Assembly: GCA_965263165.1 (NCBI GenBank)
Contig: OZ253584.1
Location: forward strand, 1,302,001-1,366,000
Length of the DNA: 64,000 nt
Source: SAR202-VII-2 sp965263165
GTDB lineage: Bacteria > Chloroflexota > Dehalococcoidia > Lucifugimonadales > SAR202-VII-2
Reading direction: 5' to 3'
The notes under the pieces were generated by a model that worked only from the letters and a program-made list of their open reading frames with translations, ran no database searches and had not been told where the DNA came from. This document shows positions 7,183 to 16,580 of this stretch, in pieces. Made by a program: the position numbers and the translations under genes. Positions within the stretch are counted from its first letter, which is position 1; each line of letters begins with the position of its first letter.

Positions 7183-7599
7183 TTAGCCGTTCCCGCCCAC
7201 CAACGCTGCCCGGTCCTGTTCCATCTCGGCGAACGCGGTGTCGGTGTCGGCATATTCGAGGCCCCGCTCCAGGACCCAGTGCTTCACCTCGCCGATGCCG
7301 AATGTGTCCGTGATCTGCTCCCGGGCGAGGTCGGGGTTGAACTCCTTGCAGGAAAACACATCGATGTTGACGTAGCCGCGGTTGGGGAAGGTGTGGACGC
7401 TGATATGGCTCTCGGCGATGAGCACGAAGCCGGAGACGCCCCAGTCCCCTGGTTTGGGTCCGTGGTAGGTGTACACGTGCGGCGGCGTGATCTTGGTCAT
7501 GCCAAGAGCGTCCGGGTATTCGTCCAAGAAGCGGTGGACCACGTCCGGGTCCTGGAGGCGCTGGCGGTCTCCGTTGTGACCGTCAATCACCAAGTGCAT
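7183..7599 (-). CDS. speD: S-adenosylmethionine decarboxylase proenzyme, bacterial class 1
   Basis: This 138-residue proenzyme cleaves itself between E63 and S64 in ESHISVHT to make the pyruvoyl group. H69 and C84 (DVFSCK) match the catalytic residues of the Thermotoga type. It makes decarboxylated SAM for spermidine or related polyamines. Some SpeD homologues have become arginine or ornithine decarboxylases, so the substrate is likely but not proven. The ATG at 7599 is supported by GGAGGG upstream and by normal length; longer frames would overlap the next gene. No spermidine synthase is in the window. Confidence 0.9.
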   Translation of the reverse strand: MHLVIDGHNGDRQRLQDPDVVHRFLDEYPDALGMTKITPPHVYTYHGPKPGDWGVSGFVLIAESHISVHTFPNRGYVNIDVFSCKEFNPDLAREQITDTFGIGEVKHWVLERGLEYADTDTAFAEMEQDRAALVGGNG

Positions 7600-7747
7600 A
7601 GGGAGTCCCTCCGATAAGAGTCGAGGGGCGCGAGGCCCAAGGAGAAAGGGTATCATTCCGACTTGAACGAGGCAAACGCCGCCCAGGCTTCTAGAGGGAT
7701 GCCCGCCCAGGAATGGCCAGATGCCCAAGCGGGCGTTCCCACCCACC

Positions 7748-7790
7748 CGGCCTCCAACGCTATCAGAACAGGGGACACCTCCTGATAACC
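7748..7790 (+). repeat. Truncated copy of the ~80-bp repeat
   Basis: CCTCCAACGCTATCAGAACAG and the following GGGGACACC match the first half of the copies at 5079-5770; the GC-rich second half is missing. It lies between the speD start and the end of the GlcG-like gene. Confidence 0.55.
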
Positions 7791-7864
7791 CGAAGCCTGC
7801 GACGCTTTCCAGGGGGCTGGATTCAGAGCGCCTCCACCGAGCTCGGAACACGACCGATTTCGGC

Positions 7865-8263
7865 TCAGGCTCTTGCGACCTCGGCACCGGCTATGGCGAT
7901 GTCCTCGTCTTCCTGGGGAGTGTTGCCGCCGCTGACACCGCACGCTCCCACTACCTCCGCTCCCTCGTAGATAGGCACGGCCCCTTGGGCAAAGAGCATG
8001 CCTTCGTGAATCATGAGCGACTGGAAGACGGGCCTGCCAGCCCGCTCGGCAAGTTCTCTGGTGGGCCTGTTGTAGGCGACGGAACCCTTAGCTTTGCCCA
8101 GGCCGATGTGCACGGTCATCCATCGAGCGCTGTCCATTCGGTGCAGGGCTACGAGGTTGCCGCTGGTATCGACTATTGCGATTGTTACGTTGAGGTTCAA
8201 CTCTCGAGCCTTGGCCTCTGCGGCTTCCAGGGCTTGCTTGGCTTTGGCTAGTGTGAGTGCCAT
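7865..8263 (-). CDS. GlcG/HbpS (DUF336) family heme-binding-like protein
   Basis: This 132-residue protein is full length for the family. It opens with LTLAKAKQALEAAEAKA and has the typical VAIVD-type strand (VTIAIVDTSGNLVALHRMDSA) and a glycine-rich end (GACGVSGG). Homologues include GlcG of glycolate operons and the heme-sensing HbpS, but most members, including those beside oxygenases, have no known function. It is transcribed on its own from the minus strand. Family assignment is firm; role unknown. Confidence 0.85.
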   Translation of the reverse strand: MALTLAKAKQALEAAEAKARELNLNVTIAIVDTSGNLVALHRMDSARWMTVHIGLGKAKGSVAYNRPTRELAERAGRPVFQSLMIHEGMLFAQGAVPIYEGAEVVGACGVSGGNTPQEDEDIAIAGAEVARA

Positions 8264-8330
8264 GATGCCCTCCCGAGGTTTCTATGTTTCGTTCTATCAT
8301 GCCGAGAGGTCGTGAATGAAATCGGCTCTA

Positions 8331-8354
8331 GCCTTCGCCGAAAAAGGCGAAGGC
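8331..8354. other. Hairpin between two minus-strand genes
   Basis: GCCTTCGCC (8331-8339) and GGCGAAGGC (8346-8354) form a 9-bp stem with a 6-nt loop. It lies about 170 nt downstream of the mycothiol-isomerase-like gene, without a convincing T-run. It could be a weak terminator. The rest of 8264-8522 shows nothing clear. Confidence 0.4.
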
Positions 8355-8522
8355 CGGAAAAGGCGGTCACTGAGCCGCCTACTGATGCACACTTCTGGGC
8401 CGTGCGGTGGATAACAGGGCCGCCGCGGACCGAGATGGGTTTTCAAACAGGCTCGGATGCCTTCCCGCCGCCGCGGGTTGTGGTTCTTCTTCGTCGTACT
8501 CTTCAAACTACACGGAATAGGC

Positions 8523-9389
8523 TTACCGGCCCGTGAACCACCGGAAGAAGGTTTCGGCCTGAGCCAGGTCTCCTTCGATCTTGAGCAGGCCCTGGGCGTG
8601 GGCTCGCTTCCAGGGCAGGCGGTGGAGGAAGGCCAAGGCAACGTGCTCCGGGTCGCCCCGGAAAGTTGCCAGCGCCGGGTCGGAGGACGACTGTTCCACG
8701 TTGAAGTCTGGGCCTGTCACAACGACGTCCCATGACCAATTCAGCGGCTCGCCCACCTGAAATCGATAGCGCAGCGGTGTCTCCAGCGGTTGCTCCTGCG
8801 CGTCGAAGCCCCATCTGAACCAGGTGGGCGTCCACTCCAGCAGCGCCGGCACAACGTCCGGCAGCAGCCTGGGAGTGATTTCCACCCCGGACTTCAGGTC
8901 CCATGAGTGAAGTGCCGTCTCCGCGATACGGGTCAGGGTCAGGCCGCGGATGGTCGTGACCTGCAGCACGTGGAAGCACGGCTTCTCCCAGTCGTCCGGT
9001 TCCAGGGAACTCAGCAGGGAGAAGAACTGATCGTTCCGCTGGCGAAAGTTCGCCGCGAGGGCGTTCCCCTGTTGCTCGCGGGACTCTCTGCCCCGTTGGG
9101 CCACTCGGGCTCGGCCCTCCGGGTCGGGGCCGGTCTTCCTGAAGGGCGCCTCCGGCAACGGACCGGCGTCGCCCTTGAGCGCGCGGGATACGTCGCGGAT
9201 GGCGCCCTCGGCGCCGCCGCTCATGTGGGCGATGAGGTCGCCCAGGGCCCAACCGTCGGCCCCCGACGGCGTGTCTTGCTGTTCGGGAGGCAGGGCGTCG
9301 AAGTAGTCGGCTATGTGATCGGAGGCCAGCTTCAGCAGCCGCGCCGCCTCTGGCCCTGGCGTCTGGGGAAGGGGACTCTCGGTTGCCAC
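8523..9389 (-). CDS. Mycothiol-dependent maleylpyruvate isomerase-like (DinB fold) protein
   Basis: This 288-residue protein has an N-terminal DinB-like four-helix domain of the TIGR03083 type, with the metal-binding residues in place (H in LIAHMS; E and H in AETALHSWD). A C-terminal SCP2-like domain follows. Members are thiol-dependent isomerases or transferases; mycothiol use is known in actinobacteria and cannot be assumed here. It lies downstream of the Rieske pair on the same strand but is separated from it by a strong terminator-like hairpin, so co-transcription is unlikely. Confidence 0.8.
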   Translation of the reverse strand: MATESPLPQTPGPEAARLLKLASDHIADYFDALPPEQQDTPSGADGWALGDLIAHMSGGAEGAIRDVSRALKGDAGPLPEAPFRKTGPDPEGRARVAQRGRESREQQGNALAANFRQRNDQFFSLLSSLEPDDWEKPCFHVLQVTTIRGLTLTRIAETALHSWDLKSGVEITPRLLPDVVPALLEWTPTWFRWGFDAQEQPLETPLRYRFQVGEPLNWSWDVVVTGPDFNVEQSSSDPALATFRGDPEHVALAFLHRLPWKRAHAQGLLKIEGDLAQAETFFRWFTGR

Positions 9390-9513
9390 GGATCCTCCTC
9401 GATGGCGTCGTATGGGTCTTGCGCCTGGCGCATTGTATAAGAGCGGCGCCGGCCTGCGCTACGAGGCGGCGCTGGGCCACGGGGGTTGGGGGCCGCCTGC
9501 GCTCCGCTGACAG

Positions 9514-9556
9514 GAAATAGACAACCGGCCCGCTTAGCGGGCCGGTTGTCTATTTC
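9514..9556 (-). terminator. Perfect 20-bp terminator hairpin after the Rieske genes
   Basis: Arms 9514-9533 and 9537-9556 are exact reverse complements with a 3-nt loop. The hairpin starts 19 nt past the Rieske stop. Read on the minus strand the 3' arm ends TTGTCTATTTC, a moderately T-rich tail. Confidence 0.7.
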
Positions 9557-9574
9557 TTCCGTGGCTGCTCGGCG

Positions 9575-10861
9575 TCAGCCGCTGGGAGTGGCGCCCGCCC
9601 ACGTGGCCAGCGCCTCCATAATGCGGTCGATTTCGGGCTGCTCCTCGCCTGCCTGGGCCGGCACGTAGCCGCCGCTGTAGCGCTCGTTCTTGCCCATCCC
9701 CGGCCAGCGCTCCAAGGGCAACTCCACCGACCTGTTCTTCTCGGCGTCCCGGAACACGCACATCGGGTCGCCGCCGTCCTGGGCGATGGCGATCTGCTCC
9801 TTCAAGAGCTTTCGCCAGAGGATGATTCCCCTGTCGGATTCGCCCAGGCGCTCCAAGGTGCGGTCCACCACGGGGCCCTGCGTGACCCAGGCAACGAAAT
9901 CCTGGTGGTTCACGAGGTCGGCGATCATGCGGCCGTCTTCGTAGTGGAGGGGCACCCGGAAATAGGGTATGCGCTCCTGGTCGGGGATCTCGTGACCATC
10001 GGCCGCCTTGTACGCGAAGACGGTGATGTGCATGGTGTTCTCATCGTCGATGGGGACGCGGTACTGAAGGCTGCACTTGATGATGTCCCCTACGAAGAGG
10101 ATGTTGGGGAACAGGGCGGGGTGGCCGAGCGTCCAGTCGCCGTGGGTCTCGTCGTTGCCCTCCACCACCCGGCGCTTGACAACCCCGTAATCGAAGATAT
10201 CGAAGCCGATTTTCTGGTGGGGCAAGGGGTTGGTGTTCACCAACACCTTGTCGATGCCCTGCCTCTCGGCCCTGAGGTTCCGCTGGTACTCGCCCCAATA
10301 GCCGTGGAGCCATTCCAGGTGGACGGGGTCCAGGGAGTTCTCCTGGCACTGAAGCCAGTTGCAGTCCAGCTTCGCGAAACCAACGTCCCGGAAGGTGTTG
10401 GGCCACTCGAAGGGCTCCCAATGGGGAACCATAGGCGCGGGCGCGGGGCCGAGGTAGGCCCAGAGCAGGCCGCCGTAGGCCTGGACTGGATAGCCGTTCA
10501 ACTTGATCTTGTCCTTGAACCGCGCCTCCGGCCGGACCGTCTCCTCGAAGGGCTGCTCGATGCATTGGCCGGTCTCGTTGTACATCCAGCCGTGATACAT
10601 GCAGCGGAGGCCGTTCTCCTCCGGGATCCCGTAGGTGAGGTCGACTCTGCGATGGGCGCAGTAGCGTTCGATGAGGCCGTAGTTGCCGCTGCGGTCTCTG
10701 TACAGGACCAGGTCCTCGCCGAGGAGTCGTATTTCCTTTGTGGGATCGTCGTCCATTTCCAGCACCGCCGCGATGGGGTGCCAGTAGCGACGGAAAAGTT
10801 CGCCACCGGGCGTTCCTGGGCCTACCTGCGTGAGTAGCGCATTTTCTTCTACCGATAGCAT
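9575..10861 (-). CDS. Rieske non-heme iron oxygenase, alpha subunit (paralogue 1)
   Basis: This 428-residue ring-hydroxylating-type oxygenase has Rieske ligands C68-x-H70 and C87-x2-H90. The mononuclear iron site is the NSLDPVHLEWLH segment with H181 and H186, plus a later Asp. Electrons must come from a reductase and ferredoxin encoded elsewhere, since none is nearby. Substrates of the family include aromatics and O- or N-methyl groups. It is about two-thirds identical by eye to the gene just upstream and shares its exact length, so the pair arose by tandem duplication. Both are on one minus-strand unit, 44 bp apart. Confidence 0.9.
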   Translation of the reverse strand: MLSVEENALLTQVGPGTPGGELFRRYWHPIAAVLEMDDDPTKEIRLLGEDLVLYRDRSGNYGLIERYCAHRRVDLTYGIPEENGLRCMYHGWMYNETGQCIEQPFEETVRPEARFKDKIKLNGYPVQAYGGLLWAYLGPAPAPMVPHWEPFEWPNTFRDVGFAKLDCNWLQCQENSLDPVHLEWLHGYWGEYQRNLRAERQGIDKVLVNTNPLPHQKIGFDIFDYGVVKRRVVEGNDETHGDWTLGHPALFPNILFVGDIIKCSLQYRVPIDDENTMHITVFAYKAADGHEIPDQERIPYFRVPLHYEDGRMIADLVNHQDFVAWVTQGPVVDRTLERLGESDRGIILWRKLLKEQIAIAQDGGDPMCVFRDAEKNRSVELPLERWPGMGKNERYSGGYVPAQAGEEQPEIDRIMEALATWAGATPSG

Positions 10862-10905
10862 GGATACACCTCCTGGGTGAGACTGGGAATCCTCTGGACA
10901 ATGGC

Positions 10906-12192
10906 CTAGCTGGGGGCCTTCTCAGCGCCGACGGGGACGCCGTAGAAGTCGGCCCAGCCCCTGAGCACTTCTTCGATGTCCTCGACAGCGGTGGTGGGGC
11001 CTGCCTCCAACGGAATGTAGTTCGTACGCAGCATCCCGAACTTGATCTTCTCCAAGGGCAGGGGTACGGAGGCGTTTTGCTCGGCGTCGCGGAAGACGTT
11101 CATCGGATCCCCGCCGTCCTGGACAACGTTAATCTGCTCGCCCAGGAGCTTGCGGAACATGATCAGGCCCCGGTCGGACTCGCCCAGCTTCTCCAGGTCT
11201 CTCCGGGCCGATGGCCCCTGGGTGACCCAGCAGGTGTAGTCCTGGTTGAACGTCAGGTTCACAACGAACCGATCGTCGTCTGCGTAGAGAGGGACATAGC
11301 GGTAGGGCACCGAGTCCTGCTTGGGCGCATCTTTGCCGGGAGCTGCCTTCCAGGTGTACAGCGAGACGTGGAAAGTGTGCGTGTCGTCAACGGGGACGCG
11401 GAATTGCAGGGCGCTCTGCGTCTCGGAGCCGACGAGGAGGATGTTGGGGAAGAGGATGGGATGACCGTGCTTCCAGTCGTCGTCTTCCCTGGTGTAGCCC
11501 TCCAGCACGCGCCGCTTAACGATGCCGTGCTCGAACAGGTCGAAGCCGATCTCGAGGTGTTTCATCGGTGGGGTGGCCTGCCCCCACTTCCATTGGCCAC
11601 CCTCCCGCATCCGGACGTATTCGCCGAAGTAGCGATGCAGCCACTCCAGGTGGGTGGGGTCCAGGGAGTTCTCCTGGCACTGAAGCCAGTTGCAGGGGAT
11701 CTCCGTGATGGCGATGTCGCGCACCGCGTCGTCCCAGACCAACTGCTCCCAGCGCGGCAGGAGCGGCGCCGGCGCCGGTCCCATGTATGCCCAGAGCAGT
11801 CCCGCCAGGTTTTCCACCGGATAGCCGCGCAGCTTGATCTTGTCCTTGAAGCGCGCCTCGGGCCGGACGGTCTCCTCGAAGGGCTGCTCGACGCATTGCC
11901 CTGTCTCGTCGTACATCCAGCCGTGGTACATGCAGCGCAGGCCGTTCTCCTCGGGGATGCCGTAGGCCAGGTTGACCCGGCGGTGGGCGCAGAAGCGTTC
12001 GATGAGGCCGTAGTTGCCGCTGCGGTTCCTGTAGAGGACAAGGTCCTCGCCCAAGAGCCGGACTTCCTTGGTGGGATTCTCGTCCAATTCAGCCGAGGCG
12101 GCGATGGGGTGCCAATAGCGGCGCATCATCTCCCCCATGGGCGAGCCAGGGCCAACCTGAGTCAAGCGCTGGTTTTCCTCAACACTGAGCAT
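10906..12192 (-). CDS. Rieske non-heme iron oxygenase, alpha subunit (paralogue 2)
   Basis: This 428-residue paralogue has the same Rieske (CAHRR, CMYHGW) and iron-site (NSLDPTHLEWLH) motifs as its neighbour. Divergence is concentrated in the middle and C-terminal thirds, where family members contact substrate, so the two probably differ in specificity. The ATG at 12192 gives the MLSVEEN start shared by both paralogues and has a purine-rich AGGGGG upstream. It is the first gene of the pair and lies divergent from aroC. Confidence 0.9.
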   Translation of the reverse strand: MLSVEENQRLTQVGPGSPMGEMMRRYWHPIAASAELDENPTKEVRLLGEDLVLYRNRSGNYGLIERFCAHRRVNLAYGIPEENGLRCMYHGWMYDETGQCVEQPFEETVRPEARFKDKIKLRGYPVENLAGLLWAYMGPAPAPLLPRWEQLVWDDAVRDIAITEIPCNWLQCQENSLDPTHLEWLHRYFGEYVRMREGGQWKWGQATPPMKHLEIGFDLFEHGIVKRRVLEGYTREDDDWKHGHPILFPNILLVGSETQSALQFRVPVDDTHTFHVSLYTWKAAPGKDAPKQDSVPYRYVPLYADDDRFVVNLTFNQDYTCWVTQGPSARRDLEKLGESDRGLIMFRKLLGEQINVVQDGGDPMNVFRDAEQNASVPLPLEKIKFGMLRTNYIPLEAGPTTAVEDIEEVLRGWADFYGVPVGAEKAPS

Positions 12193-12387
12193 CCGGAACC
12201 CCCTGTGACAACGACGAAATCCGCTATCTCCCAAGAAGGCGAAAGCTGCCAGGGCGCACTCCCACCATTGCCATTTCTTTTATCACCGCCGTGGATAGCC
12301 TGTCAAGGATTTTCGGTGGCGAAGGGGCGGCGATTTGCTGTATCGTTGAGGCGAGCGAAGCGCACGGATGCCAGGTTGAGGGTAGCT

Positions 12388-13566
12388 ATGAGCAGTCTCG
12401 AGTTTGCAACCGCCGGGGAGTCTCACGGGAAGGCCCTCGTTATTATAGTCAAGGGTATGGTCGCCGACCTGCCGTTGTCGGAACAGTTCATCGCCGCGCA
12501 GCTCGCCCGCCGTCAACTGGGCTATGGCCGGGGCGGCCGCATGAAGATCGAGCAGGACTACGCCGAGATCATCTCAGGCGTCAGGCATGGCCTGACGCTG
12601 GGAAGCCCCATTTCGCTGCTGCTCCGCAACCGCGACTGGGAGAATTGGACCACGAAGATGGCCATTGAGCCGGTGGACGAAGAGGTCGAGACTGTCACCC
12701 GCCTCCGGCCCGGCCACGCCGACCTCGCCGGCGCCATGAAGTACAACCAGTCGGACGTGCGAAATATCCTGGAGCGCTCCAGCGCGCGGGAGACCGCCGC
12801 CCGCGTAGCCGCCGGCGGTGTGGCCCGCCGCTTTCTGGAGGAGTTCGACATTACGCTGCGCAGTCACGTGCTCAGCATTGGCGGCGTGTGGGCGCCGGCT
12901 CTGGAGTCCATCGATTGGGAGGCAGTGGAGGCCTCGTCCGTCCGGTGCGCCGACCCCGCCACCGAGCAGCGAATGATTGACGCCATCAAGGCTGCCAAGA
13001 AGGAGGGGGACACCGTTGGCGGGGCCGTGGAGGTGATCGCCGAAGGCGTGCCCGTGGGCCTGGGCAGCCACACCCATTGGGACGCCAAGCTAGAGGGACG
13101 CATTGGGCAAGCGATCCTGAGCATTCATGCAGTGAAGGCCGTCTCAGTGGGAGATGGGGTGGGGGGCGCGGACCGGCGCGGTTCGCAGGTCCACGACGTG
13201 GTGGAACCCTTTTCGGATGGCCAATGGCCCCGGACGACCAACAACGCCGGCGGCATCGAGGGCGGCATGAGCAACGGGCAGCCCATCAGCGTGACCTTCT
13301 TTCTTAAGCCCATTTCAACGATGGCCCACCCCCTGCCGTCGGCGGACCTGCTCACCGGCGAGTTGGTGCAGGCTCACTACGAGCGCAGCGATGTCTGCGT
13401 CGTGCCTGCCGCCGGCGTCATCGGCGAGGCGATGCTGGCCCTAGTGCTGGCTGGCGCCTTTCTTGACAAGTTTGGCGGGGACAGCCTGGCGGAGACGCGC
13501 CGCAACTATGACGCCTTTCTCCGCACAGTGGGTCCAAAGGGCCGGACGCGCGAGGCGGTCCGGTGA
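12388..13566 (+). CDS. aroC: Chorismate synthase
   Basis: This 392-residue enzyme converts 5-enolpyruvylshikimate-3-phosphate to chorismate using reduced FMN. The N-terminus has the signature GESHG, followed by RPGHADLAG and an ERSSARETAARVA block. A GAGGG ribosome site lies 8 nt before the ATG at 12388. The same frame stays open far upstream through the antisense of the Rieske gene, but that is not coding. It overlaps the start of the fused aroK-aroB gene by 4 bp, so the two are translationally coupled. Confidence 0.96.
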   Translation: MSSLEFATAGESHGKALVIIVKGMVADLPLSEQFIAAQLARRQLGYGRGGRMKIEQDYAEIISGVRHGLTLGSPISLLLRNRDWENWTTKMAIEPVDEEVETVTRLRPGHADLAGAMKYNQSDVRNILERSSARETAARVAAGGVARRFLEEFDITLRSHVLSIGGVWAPALESIDWEAVEASSVRCADPATEQRMIDAIKAAKKEGDTVGGAVEVIAEGVPVGLGSHTHWDAKLEGRIGQAILSIHAVKAVSVGDGVGGADRRGSQVHDVVEPFSDGQWPRTTNNAGGIEGGMSNGQPISVTFFLKPISTMAHPLPSADLLTGELVQAHYERSDVCVVPAAGVIGEAMLALVLAGAFLDKFGGDSLAETRRNYDAFLRTVGPKGRTREAVR

Positions 13567-15218
13567 AGGACAGCATTGTCCTGACGGGCTTTTCCGGCGC
13601 CGGAAAGACCGCCATCGGCAAGGAAGTCACCCGCAGCTTGGGTTGGACTTACATCGACACAGATACCGAGATTGTCGAGAAGGCAGGCAAGTCCATCGCT
13701 GAGATATTCAGCCAGGATGGCGAGGCCCGGTTTCGCGACATGGAGCGCCAGGAGGTCCGCCGCGCCTGCGCCGGAGACCGGCGGGTTATCGCAGTGGGCG
13801 GCGGCGCCATCATGGACGACGAATGCTTTGCTGCGATGAGCAGAAATGCCGTTGTCGTTGGCCTGGAGGCCCGGCCTGAAACCATCCTCAGGCGCCTCAC
13901 GCGGGGCGGCAAGGGCCGCCCGGTTCGCCCGCTGCTGGCCGTTGACGATCCGCTTCAGCGCATCCGGTCTCTGAAGGCGGAGCGTCAGCACCGCTACGCT
14001 CAGGCTGACTGGACCGTGCACACCGACGACCTGACCATCGGTCAGGCCGCCGCCGAAGTGCTCAGGGGCTGGCGGTCGATCCGGGAGGCGGGGCCTCAAC
14101 CGGCTAGGCCGCAGTCCAAAGACATCGTCTGCGTGGCGCATACGTCGTCGGGGAGCTATCCCCTCTACGTTGGCTGGGGGCTCAGGGAGAAGGTAGCCGA
14201 TATCCTGAAGGGCAATGGGCTCGCCAACACTGTCTACGTTCTCACCGACGACAATGTTGTCCGGCCTCACGCCCGGCGCGTGCAGATGGCGCTCCATGAA
14301 GCGGGCATAGTGGCCCATACCTTTGTGATGCCGTCCGGAGAGGCCACCAAGAGCCTGGAAACCGTCCAAGCCGTCTATCAATGGCTGGGAGAGCACCGGG
14401 CCGAGCGGGGCCACGCGATCCTTGCGGTGGGCGGCGGCATGGTGGGGGACCTGGCGGGATTCGTGGCAGCGACCTATTTGCGGGGCCTGCCGTTCGCGCA
14501 GGTTCCCACCAGCCTGGCGGCCATGGTGGACGCCTCCATTGGCGGCAAGGTGGCGGTGAATCTTCCTTCCGGGAAAAACCTCGTCGGCGCGTTCAATCAA
14601 CCAAGGGCCGTTATCGCCGACGTGGAGCTGCTCTCGACGCTGCCGTCCCGCGAGATGGCCTCCGGCTGGGCCGAGGCCATCAAGCAAGCGATCATCCTCG
14701 ATCCGGCGCTTTTTGACCTGTTCAACAAGAGGGCCGAGGCGCTGCTGGCCCTGGAGCGGGACATCACGACTCAGGTGGTGCGCCGGAGCGTCGCTATAAA
14801 GGTGGGCGTCGTAACGGAAGACGAACGCGAGACCACGGGACGTCGCTCCATCCTCAACTACGGGCACACGGTGGGTCACGCCATCGAGGCGGCTACGGCG
14901 TATGGGACCTACCTGCACGGAGAGGCGGTTTCAGTGGGCATGATGGCCGCCGCCGAGATTGGCCGGCGCATGGGCATAACCCCGCCGGAGGTTGTGGAAC
15001 GGCAGCGGGAGCTTCTGTTGCGGTTCCGCCTTCCCGTTGCGGCGCCCCGGCTCTCCCCGGATGCGCTGGCGCGGGCGATAGCCCTGGACAAGAAGACCAC
15101 AGGCGGCGCCGTGAAGTGGGTCCTGCTGGAGGATATTGGCCGGACCGTTCAGCGCCGCGACGCGTCCCCTGCATTGGTGAGAGAGGTCTTGGATGACCTC
15201 TGCGCTGCTGAGCGCTAG
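13563..15218 (+). CDS. aroKB: Fused shikimate kinase / 3-dehydroquinate synthase
   Basis: This 551-residue two-domain protein starts with GTG overlapping the aroC stop (GTGA). Residues 1 to about 175 are shikimate kinase with Walker A GFSGAGKT. Residues from about 185 to the end are 3-dehydroquinate synthase with the NAD-site VGGGMVGDLAGF, DASIGGK and zinc ligands in the WAEAIK, NYGHTVGHAIE and YLHGEAVSVGM motifs. The two domains catalyse non-adjacent steps of the shikimate pathway. Such fusions are known in several phyla. Both active sites look intact. Confidence 0.94.
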   Translation: MKDSIVLTGFSGAGKTAIGKEVTRSLGWTYIDTDTEIVEKAGKSIAEIFSQDGEARFRDMERQEVRRACAGDRRVIAVGGGAIMDDECFAAMSRNAVVVGLEARPETILRRLTRGGKGRPVRPLLAVDDPLQRIRSLKAERQHRYAQADWTVHTDDLTIGQAAAEVLRGWRSIREAGPQPARPQSKDIVCVAHTSSGSYPLYVGWGLREKVADILKGNGLANTVYVLTDDNVVRPHARRVQMALHEAGIVAHTFVMPSGEATKSLETVQAVYQWLGEHRAERGHAILAVGGGMVGDLAGFVAATYLRGLPFAQVPTSLAAMVDASIGGKVAVNLPSGKNLVGAFNQPRAVIADVELLSTLPSREMASGWAEAIKQAIILDPALFDLFNKRAEALLALERDITTQVVRRSVAIKVGVVTEDERETTGRRSILNYGHTVGHAIEAATAYGTYLHGEAVSVGMMAAAEIGRRMGITPPEVVERQRELLLRFRLPVAAPRLSPDALARAIALDKKTTGGAVKWVLLEDIGRTVQRRDASPALVREVLDDLCAAER

Positions 15219-15356
15219 GCGCTGCCCTCCCGGCAACGGTGAAGGCGGGAGGCTGGCTGCTCTGTGCTGGCTGTGCTCCACCGACAGGCGTTGGCGCGCC
15301 TGCGAGCCCGGGCAGAATCAGCTCCCTAGCGAGATTGTCCCCAGCGAGATTGCACC

Positions 15357-16571
15357 TTGACCTCCGACGCCCAAGGCCCGGGCTTCTGGTTCGTGGTCTC
15401 CATCACAGGGTCGGGGCTATTCATCATCCAGCTCGTCGTGTTCATGTTGGGCCCGCTGCTCGTGGCAATGGCGGGCGACCTGCAGGTGGGCGTAGCTGTG
15501 GCAGGACAGCTTAACACGATCACCGCCTTCGTCTGGCTGTTCATGGCCTTCGTGGCGGGGTATTTCTCAGACCGCCACGGAAGAAGGCTCATTCTGCTCA
15601 TAGGCCTGACCGCGGCCACGGTGGGGCTGGCGGGGACAGCACTGGCGGGGAACTTCGCGGCCGCCATGTTCTTCCGGGCCGTCACGGGGCTGGGCGGGCT
15701 CATTCCACCCACCTGCGGCGCTCTCATCGCCGACTTCGTTCCCGTGGCCAGGCGCGGCAAGGCGTTGGGATGGATGACGGCCGCCGGGGGCATGTCCGCC
15801 GTCGTGGGCATTCCCATGATGACGCTCATCGGAGAGGGGCCGGGTTGGAGATGGAGCTTTGGGACAGCAGCATTGATGACTAGCATGGTCTGGGTGCTGG
15901 TCCTGGCCAAGCTCCCCAATCCCGAGCGCGTGGGAACAGCGTCCGGGGGCATTCTGTCCCGTTTCAAACCCCTGGCCAGGCTCAGCCTGCTCTATGAGAT
16001 CAGCATCATCAACATTTGCCAACGAATTGCCTTCACCGCGTTCATGACCTACTTCGCCGCGTATCTGATCGTCACCAAGGGCCTCAGCACGGGGGAGACT
16101 GCGCTGCCCATGACCATCATTGGCGTGGGGACAGTCATCTCGCCGGCTATCGTTGGCTATCTCTCCGACTCCCGGCGCCGGCTGCTGATCATGCCCGTTG
16201 GTATGGCGGTGGGGGGCGCGACAGGGCTGGTGGCGTTCCAGGCGGATGCGAGCCTGGCGGTGCTGGTTGCCCTGGGCTTCGTCTTTACGACCGCTATCTT
16301 TGCAGCCTTTCCCATCTTCGTCCTTATCCTATCTCTGATTGGCGGCCATAGGCTGAGGGGCGCCATCATGGGGGTGCCGCCCTTCAGCAACCAGGGGGGC
16401 GCGGCGCTTGGACCTGCGCTTGGAGGCCTGGCTCTTGGATTTGGGGGGTACGGAGCAGTTGGCGTCACCTGCTTCGCGGCCGCAGCATTGGGGATGCTTC
16501 TGGCAACCCTCCGGGTGAGGGAGCACCGCGTGCAGGCGGCCATTGACCACGTCGCCAGCCTGGAGACATAG
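15357..16571 (+). CDS. MFS transporter (paralogue 1)
   Basis: This 404-residue major facilitator protein has about twelve hydrophobic segments and motif A (GYFSDRHGRR) between helices 2 and 3. The start is taken as TTG at 15357; the exact start is uncertain because no strong ribosome site is seen. Substrate unknown; the overall form resembles DHA1-type drug/sugar exporters. It lies 138 bp after aroKB and 9 bp before a clear paralogue. Confidence 0.85.
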   Translation: MTSDAQGPGFWFVVSITGSGLFIIQLVVFMLGPLLVAMAGDLQVGVAVAGQLNTITAFVWLFMAFVAGYFSDRHGRRLILLIGLTAATVGLAGTALAGNFAAAMFFRAVTGLGGLIPPTCGALIADFVPVARRGKALGWMTAAGGMSAVVGIPMMTLIGEGPGWRWSFGTAALMTSMVWVLVLAKLPNPERVGTASGGILSRFKPLARLSLLYEISIINICQRIAFTAFMTYFAAYLIVTKGLSTGETALPMTIIGVGTVISPAIVGYLSDSRRRLLIMPVGMAVGGATGLVAFQADASLAVLVALGFVFTTAIFAAFPIFVLILSLIGGHRLRGAIMGVPPFSNQGGAALGPALGGLALGFGGYGAVGVTCFAAAALGMLLATLRVREHRVQAAIDHVASLET

Positions 16572-16580
16572 GGGCCTCGC

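Noticed and set aside
7600..7887. N-terminal extension of SpeD
   Set aside because: The extension has no similarity, overlaps the GlcG-like gene and lies upstream of a good ribosome site for the ATG at 7599.
11077..12387. Long open frame running in phase into aroC from far upstream
   Set aside because: It is the antisense of the second Rieske gene kept open by GC-rich codon bias. aroC has its own ribosome site and its family N-terminus begins at 12388.
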